A stretch of DNA of 64,000 bases from Thermococcus sp. M36 (lineage in GTDB: Archaea; Methanobacteriota_B; Thermococci; Thermococcales; Thermococcaceae), in assembly GCF_012027355.1 (NCBI RefSeq), contig NZ_SNUH01000001.1:620001-684000 (forward strand). Direction: 5' to 3'. Position numbers and translations under genes: made by a program. The number at the start of each line of letters is the position of its first letter. The stretch's first letter is position 1. Below, piece after piece: positions 8,983-18,875 of this stretch. The notes under the pieces were generated by a model. That model was not told where the DNA came from. It did not search any database and saw nothing but the letters and a program-made list of their open reading frames with translations.

Positions 8983-10155
8983 TCACTCAAGCGTCAGGTT
9001 GAACTTCCTCGCCTGCTCCAAGACGTACTCCCTTATCTCCCTCGCCTTTGGAAGCTCTGCCACTATTTCGCCGTTTTCGATGAGCGGCTTTAAGAGCGGC
9101 TCGACTTTCGCCCCACAGACTGGACACCTCTCCAGCTTTTTATCCGCTGGAACCCTGTGGTAGTGACCGTTCTCACAGCGGTATATCTGCTTCCTTCCGC
9201 TGAGCTTGCCGCGCTTGGTGAAAGGCTTTCCCTCGATCTCGACTATGTCAAGGGAGAAGTCTATGGGTTTCGCACTGGCGATGGACGAGCCAACGCCAAA
9301 AGCATCTGCGATGTCCACTATCTCCCTTATGCTCTCCTCGTTTAGACCGCCACTGACGAAGATTTTAACGTGCTCGTAGCCCCTCAGGTCGAGCTCCCAG
9401 CGAACCTCCTCGATTATCCTCCTAAAGTTGCCCCTCCTCGAGCCGGGCGTGTCGAGCCTCACAGCGGTTAGGCGTTCTCCCAAAGCTTCAGCTGCCATCA
9501 GAGCCTCGAACTTCTCGTCGCAGATGGTATCAACCAGCGCTGTCCTTGGCACCTCTGGCTCGATGACCTCGTCGAAGTACTTCCATGCCTTCACCTGATC
9601 GCCTACGGTAAGAATCAGTGCGTGGGGCATCGTTCCAACGGGCTTTTCACCTATCATCTCCGCCCCTAGAACACCAGAAACCCCGTCGCAACCGCCTATG
9701 AATGCCGAGCGGTCAATCATCGGCGCTATGGCTGGATGCATGTGCCTTATGCCGAAGGAATATACTGGCTTGAAGTTCGCGGCGATCTTAACCCTCAATG
9801 CTGCGGTGGCTATACCGCTCGCCTGGCTGAGCATTCCAAGTAAAGCAGTCTCGTAGATGCCGAATTCCTCGTAGTATCCCTCAATCTGAAGAACTGGTTC
9901 GTAGGGATGGAATATCGTCCCCTCCGGCATGGCGTAGACGTTCACCGGCAGACCTTCGAGGAGCTTGGCAACTTCTTCGATTCCGGCCAGAACTCCCCAC
10001 TTCCAGCCCTTTGGAAGTCCCGTCGTGGTTACGTCGGCGAAAACCTTCTTGTGGATGCCCTTTTCCTCGAGGATCTTCTTTGTCCTGATGAAGTAAACGT
10101 CAGTGGTCTTTCCGGCTTTTATATCCTTCTCGTGGGCGATATAGAAATCCCTCAT
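8983..10155 (-). CDS. Nicotinate phosphoribosyltransferase
   Basis: 390 residues from ATG 10155, which follows GGTGAGG. The start at 10173 lacks a good ribosome site. Motifs TTTGLPKGW, SFGIRHMHPA, LDTPGSRRGNF and VSGGLNEESI mark the type II phosphoribosyltransferase barrel of archaeal nicotinate phosphoribosyltransferase. This enzyme makes nicotinate mononucleotide from nicotinate and PRPP for NAD salvage. A C-terminal zinc ribbon (CENGHYH...CPVCG) near 325-350 is typical of the archaeal subgroup. PRPP itself is made by the product of the gene at 49675. Confidence 0.88.
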   Translation of the reverse strand: MRDFYIAHEKDIKAGKTTDVYFIRTKKILEEKGIHKKVFADVTTTGLPKGWKWGVLAGIEEVAKLLEGLPVNVYAMPEGTIFHPYEPVLQIEGYYEEFGIYETALLGMLSQASGIATAALRVKIAANFKPVYSFGIRHMHPAIAPMIDRSAFIGGCDGVSGVLGAEMIGEKPVGTMPHALILTVGDQVKAWKYFDEVIEPEVPRTALVDTICDEKFEALMAAEALGERLTAVRLDTPGSRRGNFRRIIEEVRWELDLRGYEHVKIFVSGGLNEESIREIVDIADAFGVGSSIASAKPIDFSLDIVEIEGKPFTKRGKLSGRKQIYRCENGHYHRVPADKKLERCPVCGAKVEPLLKPLIENGEIVAELPKAREIREYVLEQARKFNLTLE

Positions 10156-10255
10156 CTTCCTCACCTGAAACAACTTTCCCCTCCCCTCGATTTAAGGCTT
10201 TCCTCGTTTGAAAGGTTTAAGTAGTACCAAAACCGACCAGTCAGTAGGTGAAATC

Positions 10256-10729
10256 GTGAGGGTCTGCATAATATACGACACCAAGCGAGGCTCGACGGAG
10301 AAGGTCGCTCACTGGATAACGGAGGCGATAAGGGACATAGCGGAGGTAAGAGTATCCAGGGTCACCGAAAGCCCCAACGTTGACGACTGCGATCTAGTGG
10401 TCATAGGCGCTCCCATCTACTACGAGAGACCCCTGCCGAGTGTTATAGAATTCATCCGCTCCAGAAACGGCTTTGATGGTAAGAGGGTGGCTGTCTTCAT
10501 TCTGTGCATAGCCGACAAGTTCGGGAAACTCGGCAAGAAATACACAGAAGCCAGATACATGCGCCTGATAATCGAACCTATTAGGGGGGAAATAATAGCG
10601 AAGAGGGTCTTTGACGGCTGGATCCTCAGGGAAAACATAGATCAGAGGCATCTTGCGCAGGACTGGATAAAGCGTGTTCTCAGGGCGTTTCAAGAAGGGG
10701 AGGTTATTGATGGAATCGAGCACCCGTGA
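10256..10729 (+). CDS. Flavodoxin-domain protein
   Basis: 157 residues from GTG 10256, preceded by TAGGTGAAATC. An earlier ATG at 10208 would lie at or before the TATA-like AAAGGTTTAAG (10211-10221), so it is unlikely. The N terminus VCIIYDTKRGSTEKVAHWI is the FMN-phosphate loop of flavodoxins, and VVIGAPIYYERPLPSV is the second FMN loop. The protein is close in form to the HemG/flavodoxin-like group. It may shuttle electrons, but the partner is unknown. It stands divergent to the nicotinate phosphoribosyltransferase gene. Confidence 0.75.
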   Translation: MRVCIIYDTKRGSTEKVAHWITEAIRDIAEVRVSRVTESPNVDDCDLVVIGAPIYYERPLPSVIEFIRSRNGFDGKRVAVFILCIADKFGKLGKKYTEARYMRLIIEPIRGEIIAKRVFDGWILRENIDQRHLAQDWIKRVLRAFQEGEVIDGIEHP

Positions 10730-10790
10730 GTTTTGATTGGGTAGGGTAGTGGATATGAATGGCGAAAAAACGAAAAGGAGAATATTCCCC

Positions 10791-11693
10791 TCACCTTAGT
10801 TTGAACGGCACTTCTACCTCCTCACCTTTCTCGATTTTGTGAAGTTCCCGCCTGTAAGCCTCCAGCGGTCGGTCTTCAACCTTCAGGTAGCCCGCGAATG
10901 TCTTTGGTCTCTCCTCGAGCTCGTCGAAGAACCTTGGATAGTTCTTATCCCTGATGATGTGGTGGTCGAGTATTATTTCTGCTCCTGTTTCGCGAATTAT
11001 CTCGTTGAGGTTTTTAATGCCCGCCTCCCAGCTTCCCTCAGCGCGCTTGCCGAGGTATGTCGGCGGTCCCCCAGTTATGAGCAGGTCTGGGACCTTCTCG
11101 ATTATCCACTTTACAGCTTTTTTGTTGAGGAGCTGAATATCGCTCGCGTGGATTACTCTCTCAGAGCTGTCATCTATGAACGTCATCACAACGAAGCCGA
11201 GCCTGGAACCTTCGCTTCCGTGGGGAACGGCCGGAGAGAACTCCAACTCAACGCCGCCGAGGTCGAAGGATTTGCCATCGGCGAACTCAATCTTCTTCGC
11301 TATCGGTTCCGCGTTTTTGAGGAAGGCCCAGGCCCTCTTTTTCTGGCTGAAGTTTATGTTTTCCCGTGGATGCTTTATGAAAAGGAGCTTTCCCTCGTAT
11401 ATCTCCCTCGCGTAGCTCTCGCTTGAGCTCTCGTAGAGTCCCTCGAAGAACGGTGTGTAGTGGTCGTAGTGGTAGTGGGAGATAACGACGACGTCACTCC
11501 TCCGCGCGTAGCCCTGAAGCTTTTTCCTCATCTGTCGGAGGGCATCAATTTCAGCCTTTGCCGGTGGAAGGCCGTAGCGCTTCGGCCCGAGGGCGACACC
11601 GGGGTCGATGAGGATTTTTATTCCTCCGGATTCCACGAACGTTGCCAGACTTCTAACGCCGAGGCTCTCCGATGCGAGTGGGAGGACGCGCAT
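10791..11693 (-). CDS. Metallo-beta-lactamase-fold hydrolase, UPF0282 family
   Basis: 300 residues. The metal site HYHYDHY near 77-83 and a later HASD and DHHIIRD follow the MBL order of ligands. The N terminus MRVLPLASESLGVRSLATFVE is typical of UPF0282, a family found across Thermococcales and related archaea. The substrate is unknown. The TATA-like CCTTTAAAGG at about 11715-11724 lies 22-31 bases before the ATG, so the mRNA is probably leaderless. Last core-type gene before the accessory cassette that starts at about 11.75 kb. Confidence 0.8.
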   Translation of the reverse strand: MRVLPLASESLGVRSLATFVESGGIKILIDPGVALGPKRYGLPPAKAEIDALRQMRKKLQGYARRSDVVVISHYHYDHYTPFFEGLYESSSESYAREIYEGKLLFIKHPRENINFSQKKRAWAFLKNAEPIAKKIEFADGKSFDLGGVELEFSPAVPHGSEGSRLGFVVMTFIDDSSERVIHASDIQLLNKKAVKWIIEKVPDLLITGGPPTYLGKRAEGSWEAGIKNLNEIIRETGAEIILDHHIIRDKNYPRFFDELEERPKTFAGYLKVEDRPLEAYRRELHKIEKGEEVEVPFKLR

Positions 11694-11857
11694 GGTCTTA
11701 GTTCGAGGTTTTCCTTTAAAGGTTGCTTCTCGTGCTCACACTTTGAGACATTTTGATTTCTAGGACAATGAGGGGACGTATGGCAACATAGAAGCTATTT
11801 GTTCGGTCTGTGAGAAAACTAAACTCTTCCTACGATTTTAGTTAAGAATTAAAAACT

Positions 11858-11874
11858 GTAACTACCATAGTTAC
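11858..11874. promoter_or_regulatory. Palindromic operator candidate of the dikinase operon
   Basis: GTAACTACCATAGTTAC is a perfect 7-bp inverted repeat with a 3-base spacer, ending just before the TATA box at 11881-11888. In archaea a site directly upstream of TATA/BRE often binds a regulator. The TrmB-family protein encoded at 15924 is the obvious candidate, which is an inference from proximity. Confidence 0.45.
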
Positions 11875-11880
11875 ATAAAT

Positions 11881-11888
11881 TTTATATC
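11881..11888 (+). promoter_or_regulatory. TATA box of the dikinase-efflux operon
   Basis: TTTATATC lies about 36-43 bases before the ATG at 11924, with an A/T-rich flank (CATAAATTT) just upstream. Confidence 0.55.
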
Positions 11889-11923
11889 TCTGACTTTTTT
11901 CACGTTTTCGCGGGGGTTGCTGT

Positions 11924-14451
11924 ATGAACAAGCGTTATGTCCTGAATCTAAAAGAAATTAGCAGAAAGGATATCCATCTTGTAGGCGGCAAGGCTGCCGT
12001 CCTTGGCGAGCTGTTGGCTTCGGGTTTCCAGTTCCACCTGGTTTCGTTGTAACGACTCTTGCCTATGATCTTTTTGTCTCAAGAAATCATCTGGACGAGG
12101 TCATTGAGCGTGCCCTGAAAGAGAGACCCGTTGATGGTGAGGCCATTAGAAAAACATTCCTAAGCGCCCCAATACCTGAAGAGGTGGCGCAAGCTATTCG
12201 TGCTGCTTACCAAACTATGGGATCCGGGCCCGTTGCCGTGCGCTCGACTGCAACGGCTGAAGACATGCCTCATGCTGCATTTGCGGGACAGCATGAGACT
12301 TTTCTTAACGTAGTCGGTGCCGATGCCGTTGTAGAGGCCGTACGCCGGTGCTGGGCTTCTCTATGGGATGACCGTGCAATAGCCTACCGTGAGAAGATGG
12401 GAATAGACCACAGAATGGCAAAAATGGCCGTTATAGTTCAACGTATGGTGCCGGCTGAGGCTTCGGGCGTTATGTTCACGGCCAACCCCATCACCGGGGC
12501 ACGGGACGAAGTGGTTATAGACGTGAACGTTGGACTCGGCGAAGCTGTTGTATCTGGTTTGGTGACACCGGATCACTACATCCTCCGCAAAACCCGTTTT
12601 GGCTGGCGCATTGTAGAGAGACGTCTTGGTCGGAGAGAAGTTGTTGTTAAGCCCAAGGCCGATGGGGGAGTTGAAGAGATCAAAACATCGAATGTCACTC
12701 AGCCGGTTGTGTCGGACGATATTTTAAAAAAGCTCGCAGACCTCGGCGTTAAAATCCAGAGCTATTTTGGCAGGCCGCAGGACATCGAGTGGGCATTGGC
12801 CAACGGGAAAATATTCATACTTCAGGCGCGTCCCATTACCACACTCCCCGAACCCCTGCCAAGAGTGGGTAAACTCAACAGGATGCTCATAAGGACTCTA
12901 GCAGAGATAATCCCGGAGAGGCCCTATCCGCTGGACATGGTGTGGATTGAGACCATTTTCTCCAATGCAGTAGGCAAGATTGCGCGTTATTTCGGTATCA
13001 AAGTGCCTGCTTTGGAACAGATCTTCGTGGAGGAAGACGGTATAGCTGTAAAAGTTCGTCCTGACTTCTCCATACGCCCCTCATTGGGGGTGTTGCTGGC
13101 ACCCTTCCGGCTGATATGGCTGGCTTTACGGTACGACTCAACAAAATGGGAATCCGACCCGCTCCTCTCCGAGATTCAAGCCCGTGTTGATTCGTTGAAA
13201 AAGCGCGATCCGGAAGGAAGCACGTGGGAGGAGCTTCTTGATACGGTGCACGAGGCGCTCTCAATACCGTCACTGGCGGGTGAAATACGTAAGCGTTACC
13301 TCCCCAGAGCCTTGATATCTGCTGGGATAATATCCCTCTCACTGCGGACGCTTAGGCGCAGGCACCTGCTCTCAACCCTCCTCTTTACATGCATCAACAC
13401 AAAAGTTACCGAGGCAAATGCTGAACTGGAGAAGCTCGCAGAGATGGTAAGGAAAAACCCTGAACTCATGGAGCTCTTCCGTAAATATGAGCCGAAACAG
13501 CTGATTTCCGTTCTTGAAAAAACGCCAGCAGGTCACGAGTTCCTATCTGAATTCGAGGCATTCCTCGAAAAATACGGGCATCGTGAAGCCAGGGGCTCGG
13601 CGTTGATTTCCCATGGAACGTGGAAAGAGGAGCCGGAGGTTGTGCTTGGAATAGTCGCAAGTCTGGCCACCTCGGAGGTGAAACATGGGGACTCCTGCGC
13701 GAGATTTAGAGAGGCCCTCGATCAGGTACTAACTCATCCACTGCTGCGTTTACGGCCTTTCCGCTCCATGTTCCTGAGCGTTCTTGAAGAAGCGCGTCAG
13801 CTCCACAGGCTCCGCGAGGACGGGCGCTTTTACGCTATGATGCCAATACCAATACTAAGACGCGCTCTATTGACAATGGGCAAACGCCTAGTAGATGCAG
13901 GAGTACTGGAGGTTCCTCAGGACATCTTCTACCTAAAGCTAAGCGAAATAGAGCAGATAAAGAAGTGGCCACTTTCAGATGATACTGCAGAGAAACTCCG
14001 TGCTCTCGTGTCTCGTAGAAAGGAAAAGTGGGAGAACCTAAAGGACAAGCCCTTCATAGACCCACGGCTGTTGTACGTCCAAGATACCTCTGAGGATGCA
14101 CAGAGGGCTCTGCTGGTCGGCATACCTGGCAGTCCGGGAGTGGCAGAGGGTCCTGCCCGTATAATCAGAGACAGTTCAGAATTCCACAAGCTTCGGCCTG
14201 GAGATGTGCTAGTTGCGCCTTACACAACTCCAGCCTGGACACCACTCTTCCGGCTGGCGGTAGCGGTGGTGGTTGATACAGGTGGGCCGTTGTCCCACGC
14301 CGCAATTGTCGCACGCGAGTACGGCATTCCTGCAGTTATGGGAACCGGCGTAGCAACGAAAGTGCTCAAGGACGGGCAGTACATCCGGGTTGACGGCAAC
14401 AGGGGGTTGGTTTTCTCCGTTGAGATCGAGCGAGAGGAGGTAAGCAAATGA
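11924..14451 (+). pseudogene. Frameshifted PEP-synthase/rifampin-phosphotransferase-like dikinase
   Basis: The first frame runs from ATG 11924 (MNKRYVLNLKEI...GGKAAVLGELLASGF) to a stop at 12050-12052. A second frame picks up exactly at CCA 12028 as PVPPGFVVTTLAYDLF and runs to 14451. One missing base in TTT at 12025-12027 explains the break; restored, the protein has about 842 residues. Domains: ATP-grasp (GGKAA, RSTATAEDMP, GLGEAVVSG, ILQARPIT), a long helical middle region, and a C-terminal swivelling phosphohistidine domain (GGPLSHAAIVARE, His codon 14296-14298). The PEP-binding barrel of true PEP synthase is absent. This layout and length match rifampin phosphotransferases and related dikinases. 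Codon use differs from neighbours. The break could be a sequencing error, a true mutation or, less likely, recoding. Confidence 0.8.
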
Positions 14452-15824
14452 AGGACTACGATGTCAAATACGCTTGGAGAGTCACCCCTCTCCTCAGTCT
14501 TGCATCTCTCCTTGTTCTTTATACCGAGGCAATGTTAATACCGAGCTTGCCTTACATCCAGCAGGAATTCAACATAACGCAGGCCGATGTGTCATGGATC
14601 CTCACGGCCTATTTAATCACCGGGACAATTTGTGCGCTGATCTTTGGTACCCTGGGGGATATGTACGGAAAAAAGAAGCTCCTCTTAACGGCCCTTTCTC
14701 TTTACACCCTTGCTTTAGTGCTCAATGGATACGCCCCCACCTTTAGAGCGTTGCTTCTCTCAAGGGCCGTACAAGGTGTAGGTATGGCCATGTTGCCACT
14801 CGCTTACTCTTTAGTCCGGGAGCAGTTCCCCCGGCGGCTTGCACCTATGGCTCAGGGACTCATCTCCGCCATGAATGGAGTGGGCATCATCATTGCGTTT
14901 CCGGTAGGGGCTTGGATTGCGCAAAACTACGGATGGAGGGCCACTTTCCACACGGTTGCTCCTTTTGCGATTCTGCTGGTTGTATTAATCGCTCTATACG
15001 TAAGGGAAAGCAGGTTCATCCAGCACGACAAGCGGATAGACTTGGCTGGTGTACCTCTTTTCGCCGCCTTCCTGGTGTCCTTTTTGATAGCCTTATCAAA
15101 AGGTTCTCAGTGGGGATGGACATCTGAAAAGGTTATCTTTCTGATAACCTTCTCCGCCGTTTCCCTTTTTGCATTCCTTTTCCATGAGGCCAAAACTGAG
15201 CATCCTTTCATTCCTCGCGAGGTCTTTAACAGGAATGTTAAGGCCGCTGTCTTTGCGACCTTTGTCGTGGCATTTGCATTTCAGATAAACTCGCTAACCT
15301 TGACGTATTTGCTACAGATGCCTGAACCCCATGGATACGGGCTCCCCGTGTTTAAGGCCGGCCTTTATATGACGCCCCTTGTTTTGACATATCTGATAGC
15401 CGCTCCTATAGCAGGTCGCGTTATACTCCGGGTTGGGGCGAAGACCCTCTCCGTTTTTGGAATCTTAACGGCGGTGTTGGGCTACTCGCTGGCCGTTCTC
15501 CACCTCTATGATGGAGTTACGTATGTGCTGGGATTTATGAGTGTGGGCTCTATGGGAATGGCTCTCCTGAACGTGTCCCTAATTAACCTGTTAACGTTCT
15601 CCGCTCCCAGGGAGAGGCTGGGATTAACAACGGGCCTTTTTACCACTTTTAGAAACATTGGCTCCTCCATAGCTCCTCCCGTGGGCGGAGCGATTCTCAC
15701 GATATACCGTACTGGTACTGCACCCTCGCCCACAGCATACTATGTGAATTTCTCAATAGTGATTGCAATGTTTCTGATAGTGCTCATCCCGATATTTTTT
15801 GCAGAAGAAGTTATGAAGGATTAA
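14448..15824 (+). CDS. MFS multidrug efflux transporter, DHA2 (EmrB/QacA) type
   Basis: 458 residues with about 14 hydrophobic segments, the number for the DHA2 drug:proton antiporter group. The loop motif GTLGDMYGKKKLLL is the MFS motif A, and LSRAVQGVGMAMLPLAYSLV resembles the motif-B/C region. It overlaps the dikinase gene by ATGA at 14448-14451, so the two are translationally coupled and probably act together. Export of a toxic compound that the dikinase can also modify is a reasonable inference. The substrate is not known. Confidence 0.85.
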   Translation: MKDYDVKYAWRVTPLLSLASLLVLYTEAMLIPSLPYIQQEFNITQADVSWILTAYLITGTICALIFGTLGDMYGKKKLLLTALSLYTLALVLNGYAPTFRALLLSRAVQGVGMAMLPLAYSLVREQFPRRLAPMAQGLISAMNGVGIIIAFPVGAWIAQNYGWRATFHTVAPFAILLVVLIALYVRESRFIQHDKRIDLAGVPLFAAFLVSFLIALSKGSQWGWTSEKVIFLITFSAVSLFAFLFHEAKTEHPFIPREVFNRNVKAAVFATFVVAFAFQINSLTLTYLLQMPEPHGYGLPVFKAGLYMTPLVLTYLIAAPIAGRVILRVGAKTLSVFGILTAVLGYSLAVLHLYDGVTYVLGFMSVGSMGMALLNVSLINLLTFSAPRERLGLTTGLFTTFRNIGSSIAPPVGGAILTIYRTGTAPSPTAYYVNFSIVIAMFLIVLIPIFFAEEVMKD

Positions 15825-15875
15825 AATGAACTTTCTTTTATTTTTACTTATGCAAACGTCAGCGGCTCAAGCAAA

Positions 15876-15899
15876 GATATATATTTAGCTGAGGAGCTA
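15876..15899 (+). promoter_or_regulatory. trmB-family gene promoter with a small palindrome
   Basis: GATATATATTTA (15876-15887) is a TATA element. It is followed at once by TAGCTGAGGAGCTA (15886-15899), a 5-bp inverted repeat with a 4-base spacer, placed between TATA and the expected start of transcription. That is a place where a repressor could act, possibly the gene's own product. Confidence 0.35.
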
Positions 15900-15923
15900 C
15901 AGGAATTGGAGGTGTGTGGTTAC

Positions 15924-16712
15924 GTGATTGAGCAGGAGATTATTGAAAAACTTAAGCTTCTTGGTCTCAAGGAGTACGAGGCAAAGGTCTATGCCGCTTT
16001 GGTAATCCTTGGGCCCTCGAAAGCGAGTGAGATAGCTAAGGAAAGTGAAGTTCCGAGGCCAAAGGTTTACGAGGTTTTAAAAGAGCTTCATAAGAAGGGT
16101 TTTGTGGATATAAGCGAAGGGAGCCCTACTTACTTTAAGGCTACTGATCCTGAAAAAGTGGTTGCCTCGCTTAGGGATATGTACCTTAAATCGGCAGAGG
16201 ATGTCATAATCAAGCTGAAGAGTTATCAAAAGGAACAGAGACAAGAATGGTTTCCAATCTGGTATTTACAGGGCGAGTGGAACATAAAACGTAACGTTGA
16301 GGATTTAGCAGAGAGGGCGGAGGAGGAGGAGTTCATCTCAGCACTTGTTGACTGGAAACTAGGGTTTAAGTTCAAGAAAGCGTTCGAAATTGCAAAGCGT
16401 AAAGGATTGAATACAAAAATAGTCCTCCCCAAACCTAGGCGGAACAAACGTTACATCGAAACCTTGAGCCAGTTGGGGGACTTGGTTTTTATATCTCTTG
16501 AAGAAGCTATGGACGAGAAGGACGAGGATTACAAATTGCTCACAAAGGCACTATTCACCAGTGACGCGTCGTATAAAGTGGAGGGTATCTTTATCCGGGA
16601 CGGGAGGGAGTCTATTATGGTCTACAGAGAGGGAGAGATACTAAAAGGCTTGATAATGAGGCTTCCGTTCATCCCGACATTTCAGCGGATGATTCTCCTT
16701 CATTTAATTTGA
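15924..16712 (+). CDS. TrmB-family transcriptional regulator
   Basis: 262 residues from GTG 15924, chosen because GGAGGTG at 15908-15914 sits 9 bases upstream; the TTG at 15906 would overlap it. The N-terminal winged helix (about 5-80: LGLKEYEAKVYAALVILGPSKASEIAKESEVPRPKVYEVLKEL as a whole domain) is the classic TrmB DNA-binding region. A C-terminal domain of about 150 residues probably senses a ligand. TrmB proteins in Thermococcales control sugar uptake and metabolism, but this one closes a dikinase/efflux cassette and may sense a drug-like compound. A 99-base gap with its own promoter separates it from the transporter gene. Confidence 0.85.
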   Translation: MIEQEIIEKLKLLGLKEYEAKVYAALVILGPSKASEIAKESEVPRPKVYEVLKELHKKGFVDISEGSPTYFKATDPEKVVASLRDMYLKSAEDVIIKLKSYQKEQRQEWFPIWYLQGEWNIKRNVEDLAERAEEEEFISALVDWKLGFKFKKAFEIAKRKGLNTKIVLPKPRRNKRYIETLSQLGDLVFISLEEAMDEKDEDYKLLTKALFTSDASYKVEGIFIRDGRESIMVYREGEILKGLIMRLPFIPTFQRMILLHLI

Positions 16713-16856
16713 AAAATCAAGACAATAACTAAAAAGCGATGAACGACCAAAAAGCCTTTGAATACTAAGGTCAGTTATTCTCTTGGGGCCTCGAAAAGAG
16801 GGGTCAAAGCAAGTGGACGATGAGTGGTGCTGTAGAGTGGTTTCCGTCCGCAAACC

Positions 16857-16907
16857 GATGATGAGTGTCATCCCTCCTGAACGGATGAGGAGATTATCCC
16901 CACCTGA
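16857..16907 (+). ncRNA. C/D box small RNA guiding 2'-O-methylation
   Basis: Box C ATGATGA (16858-16864), a 12-base guide, box D' CTGA (16877-16880), spacer ACGG, box C' ATGAGGA (16885-16891), a second 12-base guide, box D CTGA (16904-16907). Both guides are exactly 12 bases, the symmetry seen in archaeal C/D sRNPs. Flanking ACC (16854-16856) can pair with GGT (16908-16910) as the terminal stem. Guide D' shares TGTCATCCCT with the plus strand at 44476-44485, and guide D shares TTATCCCCA with 44455-44463. Both lie in the 23S gene (minus strand), so both guides can pair with 23S rRNA. The N+5 rule predicts methylation at the rRNA bases encoded at 44482 and 44460. The RNA overlaps the ribosome site of the next gene. 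Confidence 0.8.
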
Positions 16908-16916
16908 GGTGGTTCA

Positions 16917-17381
16917 ATGCTCGGGTTCTTCAGGCGAAAGAAGAAGGAAATCTACGGGCCGCTCGTGTACCTGAGCGAGCCCACCATACTCTACCACACC
17001 CACACGGAGAAGGCCATCCTCCAGCTCCTGGAGGAAAAGCTCGGCTCGAACAACTTTGTAATTCCCTCAGACTACGGCCTCAGGACGACGGAACACCTCA
17101 TTCCAGAGGCGGAGATATTCGTCGCCATAGCCGTTGTCGGAAAGTTCACTTCCCTCGTCGTCAGGGAGATAAAGATCGCCCAGGAGCAGAGAAAGAAGAT
17201 ATACACCCTCGACGTGGCCAGAAAGGACGACGAGATACTATACATCTTCGAGGAGGGGATCCCGGAGCACATCGAGTGGCTGACGCCTGAGGAGACCCAG
17301 GAGCTCTACGCGGCCTTCCGCGGCGAGGACTTCTCGGGCTTTATGAAGTTTTTCTTCGGCGACAGAAAGAGGCAGTGGTAG
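16917..17381 (+). CDS. Conserved hypothetical protein
   Basis: 154 residues of unknown function. The start ATG 16917 follows GAGGTGG, which overlaps box D of the C/D sRNA. The protein begins with a basic MLGFFRRKKK segment, then shows alternating strands and helices (EIFVAIAVVGKFTSLVVREIKIAQEQRKKIYTL region), suggesting a Rossmann-like alpha/beta fold of the SLOG/TIR sort. That is a guess from pattern only. It ends with a KFFFGDRKRQW tail. No operon partner; the nfn genes downstream are convergent. Confidence 0.6.
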   Translation: MLGFFRRKKKEIYGPLVYLSEPTILYHTHTEKAILQLLEEKLGSNNFVIPSDYGLRTTEHLIPEAEIFVAIAVVGKFTSLVVREIKIAQEQRKKIYTLDVARKDDEILYIFEEGIPEHIEWLTPEETQELYAAFRGEDFSGFMKFFFGDRKRQW

Positions 17382-17426
17382 GGCATTAGAAATAGAAAGG
17401 CAGAAAACAGAAAAACAGCTAAGGGG

Positions 17427-18875
<1,449 letters not shown>

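Noticed and set aside
11924-14451. True phosphoenolpyruvate synthase
   Set aside because: The C-terminal PEP-binding barrel is missing and the phosphohistidine domain is at the end of the protein, unlike PpsA.
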